Shown piece after piece: positions 37,046 through 45,198 of a stretch of 49,331 nt of DNA. Numbering within the stretch: the first letter of the stretch is position 1; each line of letters starts with the position of its first letter. This DNA comes from Bacteroidota bacterium (GTDB lineage Bacteria > Bacteroidota > Bacteroidia > Bacteroidales > WCHB1-69): the NCBI GenBank assembly GCA_019135895.1, contig JAGVVH010000466.1:1-49331 (forward strand), given 5' to 3'. Under the pieces are notes generated by a model. The model did no database searches, was not told the origin of the DNA, and saw only the letters and a program-made list of their open reading frames with translations. A program made the position numbers and the translations under genes.

Positions 37046-38518
37046 TTATTTGTTTATAATTTCAATAGAATAATTTTTTTTGCTGATTAACAGCATACTC
37101 AAAAATATAAGCAGGCCATTAAAAATAAGCATTTCAAACCCAAATTTGTATCCGGAAAACAGAACTTCGGAATATTTAGAGATAAAAAAACATATTGTGG
37201 GAATCAAAATTGCGATAACGGGAATTAACGGAGGATATTTAATAGTACGTTTAGTGAAAATTCCAAAAGAAAAAATGCCCAGAATAGGACCATATGTATA
37301 ACCGGCAATGGTGAATAAAATCCTTATTAATGCGTCATTGTGGTAATTTGAAAAGATAATTATAATTGATAGAAACAGGAGTGAAATGACAATATGTACA
37401 ATTCTGCGAACCCAAAGTTGTTTTTTTACTGATTTATATCTTTTTTCAATATTTAAAAAATCATAACAAACGGAGGTTGTCAATGCTGCAAAAGTTCCGT
37501 CTGCACTTGAAAATCCTGCGGCAATCAAGCCAATAACAAATACGATAGCCGTAATTTTTCCGAGATGATTAAAGGCCAGTTCAGGAAATATCCGGTCGGT
37601 GGGCATGGCGCTGATGTCAACTCCCAGTTTGTTTGCATAGACAAGAAGAAATCCCCCAAGCAAAAGAAACATTGCATTGACGACTACCAATATTCCGGTA
37701 AAGGTTAGCATATTACGTTGAGCATCTTTAAGATTTCTACAGGTTAGATTTTTTTGCATCATATCCTGGTCTAATCCGGTCATGGCGATGGTAATAAACA
37801 TTCCGCCGAATATCTGTTTAAGATAGAAAGTGTTTGAATGCCAATCTGTTTGAAATACTTTTGTATAACCAGCATTATTCATGGAGCTCCAGATATCGGC
37901 AAAAGGGCAATTCATTTCTCTGAAAATGATGATGAGTGTTATGATTAATGCGGTAATAAGAAAAGTAGTCTGCAGCAGGTCTGTCCAAATCACAGTTTTG
38001 ATACCACCCCTGAAAGTATAGAGCAGAATTATGAAAATCATGATGATGGCAGTTAACCAAATAGGAATTCCCCAATCATCAAAGATGAAAATTTGAAGAA
38101 CAAAAATTACCAGATACATTCGTAGTGCTGAGCCGACAAGTCTGGAAATAATAAAAAGCAAAGACCCTGTTTTATGAGCTTCAATTCCAAATCTTTTGCC
38201 TAAATATTCGTATATGGAAACTAAATTCATTTTGTAATAAAGTGGTAGGAGGATATAGACAATTGAGAGATATCCCAAAATATATCCCAAAACAACTCCA
38301 AAATAGGTGAATTGGGTCGTCGCAACATCTCCGGGAACCGACATAAAAGTTACTCCTGAAAGCGAAGCCCCAATCATGCAATATGCCACTACAAACCAAG
38401 GAGATTTACGGTTTCCGGTAAAGTATGTGTTATTGTCGGCTTTTCTTGAAGTAAGCCAGGATACTAAAAATAAAAGAATGGTGTAAATAATAAAACAGAC
38501 GAAGATAATGGTGCTCAT
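37046..38518 (-). CDS. Sodium:solute symporter (SSS family)
   Basis: A 490-residue inner-membrane transporter with about 13 membrane segments. SSS-family features include the N-terminal TGNRKSPWFVVAYCMIGASLSG stretch (shown in parts: TGNRKSPW and SLSGVTF) and the later AAGFSSADGTFAALTTSV segment, which contributes to the Na2 site. Substrates in this family range from sugars to amino acids and sialic acid, and the sequence does not settle which. It heads a likely operon with the DUF4831 protein and the small lipoprotein. Confidence 0.88.
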   Translation of the reverse strand: MSTIIFVCFIIYTILLFLVSWLTSRKADNNTYFTGNRKSPWFVVAYCMIGASLSGVTFMSVPGDVATTQFTYFGVVLGYILGYLSIVYILLPLYYKMNLVSIYEYLGKRFGIEAHKTGSLLFIISRLVGSALRMYLVIFVLQIFIFDDWGIPIWLTAIIMIFIILLYTFRGGIKTVIWTDLLQTTFLITALIITLIIIFREMNCPFADIWSSMNNAGYTKVFQTDWHSNTFYLKQIFGGMFITIAMTGLDQDMMQKNLTCRNLKDAQRNMLTFTGILVVVNAMFLLLGGFLLVYANKLGVDISAMPTDRIFPELAFNHLGKITAIVFVIGLIAAGFSSADGTFAALTTSVCYDFLNIEKRYKSVKKQLWVRRIVHIVISLLFLSIIIIFSNYHNDALIRILFTIAGYTYGPILGIFSFGIFTKRTIKYPPLIPVIAILIPTICFFISKYSEVLFSGYKFGFEMLIFNGLLIFLSMLLISKKNYSIEIINK

Positions 38519-38542
38519 ATAATTCTATTCATTTTAGAAAGG

Positions 38543-38550
38543 CAAAAATA
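38543..38550 (-). promoter_or_regulatory. -7 box of the SSS symporter gene
   Basis: The minus strand reads TATTTTTG, an exact TAnnTTTG match, 24 nt upstream of the ATG at 38518. A TTGGCA lies 20 bp further upstream (38576-38571) and could serve as the -33 element. Confidence 0.55.
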
Positions 38551-38599
38551 ACATTTATTCATCAGAATAATGCCAACTCAGCATAAAAATTATAAATCT

Positions 38600-38620
38600 T
38601 AAATAGTATAATACTATTTA
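38600..38620. promoter_or_regulatory. Perfect 21-bp palindrome, candidate operator
   Basis: Arms TAAATAGTAT and ATACTATTTA flank a single central A. A one-base loop argues against an RNA hairpin terminator and for a DNA-binding site. It lies about 50-70 bp upstream of the SSS symporter -7 box, where an activator might bind. A plus-strand TATTTTTG begins inside its right edge (38619-38626) but leads only into the antisense of the next gene. Confidence 0.45.
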
Positions 38621-38648
38621 TTTTTGCGTTAAGATACTGTATAAATAT

Positions 38649-39410
38649 TCACTCAAAAGAAATGTAAGGCAAAATTTTCTCCATTAATTCCGGATAGGCA
38701 TGGGTGGCTTTCTGTAACTCTTCTTTATTGCTGATTTTACCTTCTTTTTTGCGATAGTTGAGGATTGACTTGCAGAGATAGCTGTCGAAATAAGGATGCT
38801 TAATAAGATCTTTATAATCAGCCTTGTTAATCACTATTTTTTTTATTTGATCCTGATTGATATAAAAATATTTCTCCATGTGTGAGAGTTCGATATTTTG
38901 CATGATGTAGATTTCTTTCATTTGTTGAAAAGAGTAAAAGCCCCCAAGTCTCTCTCTGTATTCAATAATTTTTTTTGCTCTTTTAGAGCCAAATTGAGGA
39001 ACAACGCAAATTTCTGTTGTGTCACAACTGTTTAAATCAATCTTGATAATGGCATATTCTCGCCGCTGATTTTGTTTCTTATATTCTTCATAATTGAGGC
39101 CGATTTTTGAAGAGTCTTTTGTGAAACGATTATATTGAGAATAATGGATATAATGATTCTTATCTTGATTTATAGCATATCTGTTCCTATAGTATTCATT
39201 TTTTATCAGTCGTTCATTATTTATTGAATCTGATATTTCTTGTTGACGTTTTTCAAATGCTTCAATTTCTTTTTGAAAAGAAGTTGTATTCCAAGAACTT
39301 TCTTTATGATAATCATATAGGTAATAAAAAATAAAGGAAGCGATAATGATTGATACAAGGAAAATTGCCGCGATCCATTCGCCGGAGGTGAAATGAAAGA
39401 AAGATTTCAT
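38649..39410 (-). CDS. Membrane-anchored helix-hairpin-helix protein (ComEA-like domain)
   Basis: A 253-residue protein with one N-terminal membrane segment (about 13-31) and a charged linker. A helix-hairpin-helix domain follows (about 125-175; KIDLNSCDTTEI, FGSKRAKKIIEYRERLGGF, FQQMKEIY). A second, weaker hairpin unit follows (KIVINKADYKDLIKHPYFD and onward). ComEA-type domains bind DNA during natural transformation. In Bacteroidota similar proteins are common and their role is less certain. It lies 65 nt after the MetS-like gene on the same strand. Confidence 0.75.
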   Translation of the reverse strand: MKSFFHFTSGEWIAAIFLVSIIIASFIFYYLYDYHKESSWNTTSFQKEIEAFEKRQQEISDSINNERLIKNEYYRNRYAINQDKNHYIHYSQYNRFTKDSSKIGLNYEEYKKQNQRREYAIIKIDLNSCDTTEICVVPQFGSKRAKKIIEYRERLGGFYSFQQMKEIYIMQNIELSHMEKYFYINQDQIKKIVINKADYKDLIKHPYFDSYLCKSILNYRKKEGKISNKEELQKATHAYPELMEKILPYISFE

Positions 39411-39475
39411 AATAATTGAAGAGAAATGATTTAGTTATTTGATTGTAAGTGAATTGAGTGTTTAAATGAGTAAAA

Positions 39476-39577
39476 TTATTTTTTATCTTTTTTGATTAAT
39501 TTGAAAATAAATAAAACCATAAGACAAGTTACCGGAATATGAACAAACAACATTAAGAGTAAAGCAGTAGTATTCAT
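39476..39577 (-). CDS. metS: MetS-like small subunit of an NSS transporter (33 residues)
   Basis: A 33-codon ORF starts at the ATG 39577, just 4 nt after the NSS transporter stop. It encodes one hydrophobic helix (MNTTALLLMLFVHIPVTCLM, then VLFIFKLI) ending in the basic tail KKDKK. NSS transporters such as MetP of Corynebacterium glutamicum need a small single-helix partner, MetS, encoded directly downstream. Position, size and topology match that arrangement. It is too short for most gene callers. Confidence 0.75.
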   Translation of the reverse strand: MNTTALLLMLFVHIPVTCLMVLFIFKLIKKDKK

Positions 39578-39581
39578 TGTT

Positions 39582-41417
39582 TTAATATTTATTTGTTTTA
39601 ACTCTTTTTCTTGATGCAACAATCACAAAAATGGAAATAAGTACAAAAAGTAAAATAAGATAGTATCTTGAGAGGGAAATATAGAGGGCATTATTTATAA
39701 ATCGGCCTTTCATTATTGGGTCTCCAGTCGAAATGAGATCCCCTTCTTTGACAATAGGTTTATTCCCTGCTTTAACTTCATATTGTTTGATATAGCCAAA
39801 TTCTTCCCCTTTTTCATTTGTACAAGAAATATTCATAAATAAGCTGCCTTGAACTTCATATAAGTTTTGATAATAGCCATTAACTTCTGAATATAGAGTA
39901 TCTGCAATCCATTGACTATTAGGGCCTGCATCTTTACCTTGTATTTTGCCAATCAGACTTGATTTGTCAACTTCCCATCCACTAAAACTAAGGCTTGCCC
40001 AGTTATCATTGGCAGGTTTGATAAGGGCGGAGATGAAAATGATAATGAGTAGAGTAGGGGTAATAAATTTTAGAATATATTTATATATTTTGGGAATTTT
40101 AATATCTGCCGCATGATTAAATTCTTTCCAGCTATTATTGATGCCATGTGACCAGGAAAAGAGGATGCATTCAACCATTGCGAAAAAAAAGAGGGAGACA
40201 GTTCCCGCCCAGTAATCATATTCGTCAAAGACCCCTTTATTATAAAAGATAACTGTTGGTAAGCCCCAAATAAGAATAATAATTCCGATAATGACCGCTG
40301 ATTTTTTCTTATCAATATTAAATTCGTCTTTAAGAAAACTTTGGGCAGGAGTGCACATAGCCAAAGAAGAAGTGATCCCTGCAAGAAAAAGGAGGCCAAA
40401 AAAAGCAACTCCACACAAAAGAGCCATCACAACACCCCACTTTTGAAAGAGGAAAGGCATTGTTTGAAAAGCAATTCCGAATCCGCCTTCATTGGCAACC
40501 ATTGATTTAACACTATCTAAACCGAAAAAGCCTACTGCTATTGAGAGCAGAATGGTCCCTCCGAGAACGATTTCAACAAATTCATTGACAAAGCTTGTAG
40601 TAAGAGATCCTAATGCAATATCTTCATCATGACTCATATATGAGGCATAGCATTGAATACACCCCATTCCCACTGATAGGGTAAAAAATATCTGACCGGC
40701 AGCTGCAAGCCATACTTTGGGATCCAGAAGTGAAGAGTAGTGCGGAGTCCATAAGAAATTTAATCCCGCCAGTCCTGATTCAACTGCCCCGTTAACACCT
40801 TCTTTAATTGTCACTCCTTTAATAGCTAAAAAAATACCAAAAACAATCAAGAGCGGAACCCCCCATTTTGCTACAACTTCAATGCCTCCTTTTAGCCCTT
40901 TGCTTAATATCCATACATTAAGGGCAAGGCAAAAAACAAATGCAATAATATTTTCAAAGGGAATGCCGCTGTGAGTAGTAGAAAGATAGTGATATTCAGT
41001 AAAGATCTGCTTTATTTCACCCTGTGACATGTGGTTAAAAGTGCCGATAATGGAATGGTAAATATATGAGATTGTCCAACTTTCAAGATAACAATAATAT
41101 GAAGCAATCGCAATAGTTGAAAAAATGCCAAAGACTCCAAAATATCGCCATGCCCTGCCTTTCCCCATTCTTCCCATAATAAAAGGAGTGGAATGGTCCC
41201 CAAACTGTCCTCCGTAACGACCGATAGTCCACTCAACAAACATTAAAGGTATTCCCAGCAGCAATAAGCAGACAATATAAGGAATAATAAATGCACCTCC
41301 TCCGTTTTCTACAGCCTGAACAGGAAATCTAAGAAAATTACCAAATCCGACAGCATTGCCGGCCATTGCTAAAACTATTCCAAGCCGACTGCCCCAGGTT
41401 TCATTAGTAGTTGCCAT
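39582..41417 (-). CDS. Neurotransmitter:sodium symporter (NSS) family transporter with extra C-terminal domain
   Basis: A 611-residue sodium-coupled transporter, probably for amino acids. The N-terminal segment has the NSS hallmark WGSRLGIVLAMAGNAVGFGN and FPVQAVENGGGAFIIPY, which contribute to the substrate and Na sites. About 12 membrane segments are visible. The length exceeds the usual 440-520 because about 115 residues (about 467-583) lie between the last two segments. That insert is hydrophilic and beta-rich and includes VKEGDLISTGDPIMKG, like a barrel-sandwich turn. A 33-residue MetS-like gene follows after 4 nt. Confidence 0.9.
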   Translation of the reverse strand: MATTNETWGSRLGIVLAMAGNAVGFGNFLRFPVQAVENGGGAFIIPYIVCLLLLGIPLMFVEWTIGRYGGQFGDHSTPFIMGRMGKGRAWRYFGVFGIFSTIAIASYYCYLESWTISYIYHSIIGTFNHMSQGEIKQIFTEYHYLSTTHSGIPFENIIAFVFCLALNVWILSKGLKGGIEVVAKWGVPLLIVFGIFLAIKGVTIKEGVNGAVESGLAGLNFLWTPHYSSLLDPKVWLAAAGQIFFTLSVGMGCIQCYASYMSHDEDIALGSLTTSFVNEFVEIVLGGTILLSIAVGFFGLDSVKSMVANEGGFGIAFQTMPFLFQKWGVVMALLCGVAFFGLLFLAGITSSLAMCTPAQSFLKDEFNIDKKKSAVIIGIIILIWGLPTVIFYNKGVFDEYDYWAGTVSLFFFAMVECILFSWSHGINNSWKEFNHAADIKIPKIYKYILKFITPTLLIIIFISALIKPANDNWASLSFSGWEVDKSSLIGKIQGKDAGPNSQWIADTLYSEVNGYYQNLYEVQGSLFMNISCTNEKGEEFGYIKQYEVKAGNKPIVKEGDLISTGDPIMKGRFINNALYISLSRYYLILLFVLISIFVIVASRKRVKTNKY

Positions 41418-41438
41418 ATTTTTTCAAAAAAGTTACGG

Positions 41439-41446
41439 CAAATATA
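41439..41446 (-). promoter_or_regulatory. -7 box of the NSS transporter gene
   Basis: The minus strand reads TATATTTG, an exact TAnnTTTG match, 21 nt upstream of the ATG at 41417. No clear -33 element. Confidence 0.45.
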
Positions 41447-41475
41447 AAAATTATTTAACTTGGAATAAAAAAAAA

Positions 41476-42378
41476 TTAAGCTGTTATATTTTTCTTTTGG
41501 ACAAGAAAAAGCCCTGTAACGACAATGAAGATTCCAAAAATTTTATTTACCGGAAAATTCTCGTTTAAAATAAAAAAAGATAGAATAGCTGTGATGACCG
41601 GAATTAAATTTGTAAAAGTGTTAGCTTTTCCTAATCCAAGATACCGAAGCCCTTTGATGTAAAATATGAAAGCTAATGATGAACAGAAAACAGCCAGAAT
41701 GATTAAAAATAATAAATTTTGAAAACTGTCAAGGGAAGCTATCCCGTTTGAAATTTCTTCTTTAGTGTTTAATAATAGAAATAGGGGTAAAAATAAAAAT
41801 AGCCCAATAAAATTTTGATAGGTTATTACAGCAACAGGATGGATTGTCTGCGGAATTTTTTTTAAGGTAACACTATAGGCAATAGAAGTCATAACAGCGC
41901 AAAAAGCGAGCAAAACGCCGGTCATGTTTCCGGCAAGTTGTGAAATACTTGGAGAGAGCATCACTAATATTCCCCCAAAAGAAATAATAACGCCAAAAAA
42001 ATTTAATTTTGTAAAGACTTCTTTGAAATAATACTTGGAAATTAGGGCAGTAAATAAAGGTATTGTTGCAATAATGATAGATACTACTGATGCCTCACTG
42101 TATTGTAAACTGTATGTTTCAAAAATAAAATAGAGAAAAGGTTCAAAAAGGCTGAGAATTAAAATTTGAAATATCGATTTTTTTGGAATTATAAGTTCTT
42201 TCCGAAAGAAAATCAAACATATTGCAATCATCAATATGGAAGCAATCACCAACCTGAAAAAAATAATAAAAGTCGGGGTTTGAAATTCGAGAAGGTATTT
42301 GGTGAAAACAAAAGACCCACCCCAAAATAAGGCAGTGAAAAATAGTAATAAAAAGTAAAAAGGATCACGATTCTTCAT
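41476..42378 (-). CDS. EamA/DMT-family transporter
   Basis: A 300-residue inner-membrane protein with ten predicted membrane segments, made of two EamA repeats (about 7-140 and 155-295). The first repeat opens with LLFFTALFWGGSFVFTKYLL and the second contains SIAYSVTLKK and LAFIFYIKGLRYLG. Members export metabolites or amino acids, and specificity is not evident. It begins 15 nt past the secG terminator, so it may need its own promoter. Confidence 0.88.
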   Translation of the reverse strand: MKNRDPFYFLLLFFTALFWGGSFVFTKYLLEFQTPTFIIFFRLVIASILMIAICLIFFRKELIIPKKSIFQILILSLFEPFLYFIFETYSLQYSEASVVSIIIATIPLFTALISKYYFKEVFTKLNFFGVIISFGGILVMLSPSISQLAGNMTGVLLAFCAVMTSIAYSVTLKKIPQTIHPVAVITYQNFIGLFLFLPLFLLLNTKEEISNGIASLDSFQNLLFLIILAVFCSSLAFIFYIKGLRYLGLGKANTFTNLIPVITAILSFFILNENFPVNKIFGIFIVVTGLFLVQKKNITA

Positions 42379-42392
42379 GGTCGAAATTTTAA

Positions 42393-42434
42393 TTCAATAA
42401 AAAAGAGGATTGAAAAACCCTCTTTTTTATTGAA
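42393..42434 (-). terminator. Strong intrinsic terminator after secG
   Basis: A perfect 16-bp inverted repeat (arms 42393-42408 and 42419-42434) encloses a 10-nt loop. On the minus strand the stem core GAGG...CCTC is followed by TTTTTT, as in a rho-independent terminator. It ends the glyA-to-secG transcript. The run of A/T on both arms could let it act in both directions. Confidence 0.85.
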
Positions 42435-42449
42435 AAAACCTTCTAGTAT

Positions 42450-42737
42450 TTATTCAGCTTCTTCACCTTCAGTTTGTTCTGTTGGTGCTTGAGCCGGTAA
42501 ATCTCTCTTAAATTCATTTTTTGTCATAAAAGCAACGACAAGACACATTATCATAATGGCGGAGGCCAATCCCCAAGTGGCTTTTTCCAAAAAGTCTGTT
42601 GTTTTTCTAACACCCATGATCTGATTTGATGATGAAAAATTGGAAGCTAAACCACCTCCTTTTGAGTCTTGAATAAGAACGAAAAAGGCTAAAACAAAAC
42701 AGGCTAAAATGACTAAAATAACTATTAACGTTAACAT
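42450..42737 (-). CDS. secG: Preprotein translocase subunit SecG
   Basis: SecG is a small inner-membrane partner of SecYE. The 95-residue chain has two membrane segments (about 3-22 and 53-72) around the conserved cytoplasmic loop IQDSKGGGLASNF and DFLEKATW. The acidic tail (EQTEGEEAE) is typical of this phylum. It follows the TPR gene by 11 nt and is terminated directly downstream. Confidence 0.94.
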   Translation of the reverse strand: MLTLIVILVILACFVLAFFVLIQDSKGGGLASNFSSSNQIMGVRKTTDFLEKATWGLASAIMIMCLVVAFMTKNEFKRDLPAQAPTEQTEGEEAE

Positions 42738-42748
42738 TTTAATTGTAT

Positions 42749-43432
42749 TTAAATATTATTATCTTTTTTATTTTTTATTTTTTCAATTTGGGTTGCAAAG
42801 TAACTACTTTTTTCCGGAAAATGCAAGCTCAATTTTTTATAAATTTTCATAGCCTTCCCATAATACCCTTGCTGTGCGTATATAATTGCTAATGTTTCAC
42901 TTATAAGATTCGGGTCTTCAATTAAGCTGGATTTTCCATAGTTAGTGCTTCCATCATGTTTCTCGGGATCAAAGTGAATTTTCGGAGGATCATTGCTAAA
43001 TTGGTCAATTAAATGATCTAATACTTTTTCTTCTTCTTCTTTAGGAATTATTTTTTGTGTAAAAGTAATGACTTCTTCATCAGATGAATGAGCTGTTGAA
43101 ATTGATTTAGGTTTTAATGTATTAGTAATGGAATCTGAATGGCTGTTTTTTTCTAACTCTTCATCTTCATAAATTTCTGATTCTGCAACATAATTATTAT
43201 CAAATTGATATTGATAAAATTTATTGCGATCAAGAAGGGACAATAATAGCTTGGCTTTTACTTTTTCAAATTGATTTGAATGATATTTCTTCAAAAGTAT
43301 CAGGTAAACGAAACTAATCATTTGAGAAGCAGGATATTCTATCATCATTTCCTCAAGCTGTGCAAGAATGTTTTTTTGTTCCTGAAGAGATACTGTCTTG
43401 TATTGAGATAAAATCGTACGGTCAATTTTCAT
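42749..43432 (-). CDS. TPR-like protein of the lptE-secG cluster
   Basis: A 227-residue soluble protein of unknown function. The middle is acidic and low-complexity. The C-terminal 60 residues ([20 protein letters not shown] and onward) resemble one or two tetratricopeptide repeats. No signal peptide is seen, so it is probably cytoplasmic. It is held between lptE (11 nt) and secG (11 nt), a neighbourhood I recall as conserved in Bacteroidales. Confidence 0.65.
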   Translation of the reverse strand: MKIDRTILSQYKTVSLQEQKNILAQLEEMMIEYPASQMISFVYLILLKKYHSNQFEKVKAKLLLSLLDRNKFYQYQFDNNYVAESEIYEDEELEKNSHSDSITNTLKPKSISTAHSSDEEVITFTQKIIPKEEEEKVLDHLIDQFSNDPPKIHFDPEKHDGSTNYGKSSLIEDPNLISETLAIIYAQQGYYGKAMKIYKKLSLHFPEKSSYFATQIEKIKNKKDNNI

Positions 43433-43443
43433 AATATATTATT

Positions 43444-43890
43444 TTACCAATTCACAAAAGCTTTGTTGAATATGTCATCAGTGAGTGCTTCGTTTATGGC
43501 ATTAACTAAAGAACTTTCAACAGAGGTGAAATTTTGAGTGCTTAAATAATCTGCATAGCGAGAAAATGATTGGTCAAAACTTTTGGTTTCGTCAAAAGTA
43601 TTTGTGAAAACAACATGCACAGTGATGGTAAGTCGGTTCATGGCAGCAGTCTCATTTCCTTGAATGGCAACAGGAGAAATGGTGTAGTTGGTGATTTCTC
43701 CTTCAATGGAATAATCTCCGGCTGAATTGATAATAGTGAGCGGAGTCTGACTTTGAATCATATCTTTAAGAGCATTGGTAAATTCCTGACTGAGGGTTGG
43801 ATTTACTAATGAGGAGTTGTTTATAAAGGTTTGAACATAGACTGTTTTGGCTTTCGGATCAATATCTCCTCCGGTTAGTGAAACAGTCAT
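43444..43890 (-). CDS. lptE: LptE-family LPS-assembly lipoprotein (true start upstream, non-ATG)
   Basis: LptE plugs the outer-membrane LPS translocon LptD. AKTVYVQTFINNSSLVNPTLS, in parts AKTVYVQTF and NPTLSQEFTNAL, and later SPVAIQGNETAAMNRLTITV are characteristic of the Bacteroidota form. The first ATG (43890) lies two codons after a perfect lipobox LVAC, so it would remove the signal peptide. The frame stays open upstream to 43980 and encodes AKSKSTILLINSLVAC inside the 3' end of the sigma-54 gene. No ATG, GTG or TTG exists there; ATC 43944, CTG 43959 and ATT 43923 are the candidates. The coordinates given are the conservative ATG. Confidence 0.8.
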   Translation of the reverse strand: MTVSLTGGDIDPKAKTVYVQTFINNSSLVNPTLSQEFTNALKDMIQSQTPLTIINSAGDYSIEGEITNYTISPVAIQGNETAAMNRLTITVHVVFTNTFDETKSFDQSFSRYADYLSTQNFTSVESSLVNAINEALTDDIFNKAFVNW

Positions 43891-43909
43891 GCGACATGCA
43901 ACTAAACTG

Positions 43910-45142
43910 TTAATAAGTAAAATCGTACTCTTTGATTTTGCGATAAAGGGTCCTCTCAGAGATTCCCAGTTCTTCAGCTGCTAACTTTCTCTTATTGCCA
44001 TGCTTTTCCAATGCTTTTTTAATAAACTCTTTTTCACTTTCCAATAGGGAGTAATTATCATCCAATACGATTGAATCGTCAAGTTGTTCAGTCAATGGGT
44101 GATGAGTTGAATAATGATATTGAGGAGATCCGGAGATGTGAAAAGATGCTTCACTATCAGCTTTTTTTATGTCATCAATATAGGAATGTTGAAGGGCAGG
44201 AGCATGGATGTCCCCCTTTACTATCTGATTTACAATGGATTTTAACTCTGATACCTCACGTTTCATATCAGCGAGAAACTTAAAAACCAATTCCCTTTCA
44301 AAATGTTCTGTCTTTTCATTATCGACCTGAAGAAGCATAGGAACACTTGAAATATTTTTATTGACTAAATAGTTGCTTAAGGTAACTTCATCAATCAATC
44401 TGTTTTTTTCAATCAGGGACATCTGTTCAGTGATATTTTTCAATTGACGGATATTCCCCGGCCATAAAAAGTTTTTCAGTTCTTCGATAGCTTCATTTGT
44501 CATTTCTAATTGAGGAAAACGGTATTTTTCGGCAAAATCGGATGCGAATTTTCTGAAAAGTAAATAGATATCCTCTTTTCGTTCACGCAGAGGCGGAATA
44601 TGTATGGGAACAGTATTGAGTCTGTAGTATAAATCTTCCCTGAATTTTCCTTTTGATATTCTGTCCAAAATATTGACATTGGAAGCAGCAACAACTCTGA
44701 CCTTAGTCTTTTGAACTTTTGATGAGCCCACTTTGATAAATTCTCTGTTCTCTAAAACTCTGAGAAGTCTAACTTGTGTTGCTAAAGGTAGGTCTGCTAC
44801 TTCATCAAGAAAAATGGTTCCTCCGTCAGCTACTTCAAAATAGCCTTTTCTGGTTTCAGTTGCACCCGTGAAAGAACCTTTTTCATGCCCAAATAACTCA
44901 GAATCAATAGTTCCTTCAGGAATGGCACCACAATTGACAGCAATGTAGGGTCCATGTTTTAATGGGCTGAATTCATGAATGATTTTTGGGAAAGATTCTT
45001 TCCCAACGCCACTTTCACCTGAAATCAACACTGATAAATCAGTAGCTGCAACTTGGACAGCAATATGAATAGCATAATCCAATGCAGGATCATTCCCGAT
45101 GATTCCAAATCTTTGCTTAATACCAATGATATCAAATTCCAT
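43910..45142 (-). CDS. Sigma-54-dependent transcriptional activator (no receiver domain)
   Basis: A 410-residue AAA+ activator of RpoN promoters. There is almost no N-terminal sensory domain: the ATPase begins by about residue 10. Walker A is GESGVGKE, the sigma-54-contacting loop is GSFTGA (common variant of GAFTGA), and Walker B is GGTIFLDEVADLP. The arginine-finger region FREDLYYRLN and the WPGNIRQLKN motif follow. The C-terminal Fis-type helix-turn-helix contains LAAEELGISERTLYRKI. Its 3' end overlaps the apparent signal-peptide coding region of lptE in another frame. Confidence 0.92.
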   Translation of the reverse strand: MEFDIIGIKQRFGIIGNDPALDYAIHIAVQVAATDLSVLISGESGVGKESFPKIIHEFSPLKHGPYIAVNCGAIPEGTIDSELFGHEKGSFTGATETRKGYFEVADGGTIFLDEVADLPLATQVRLLRVLENREFIKVGSSKVQKTKVRVVAASNVNILDRISKGKFREDLYYRLNTVPIHIPPLRERKEDIYLLFRKFASDFAEKYRFPQLEMTNEAIEELKNFLWPGNIRQLKNITEQMSLIEKNRLIDEVTLSNYLVNKNISSVPMLLQVDNEKTEHFERELVFKFLADMKREVSELKSIVNQIVKGDIHAPALQHSYIDDIKKADSEASFHISGSPQYHYSTHHPLTEQLDDSIVLDDNYSLLESEKEFIKKALEKHGNKRKLAAEELGISERTLYRKIKEYDFTY

Positions 45143-45198
45143 TACCTACAGTTACAATTTTCTGATTTATTAAAAAATGCAGAAGATTAATATTCCAA

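Noticed and set aside
38600-38620. Rho-independent terminator
   Set aside because: A one-base loop and pure A/T-rich stem cannot form a stable RNA hairpin; a DNA-binding site is more plausible.
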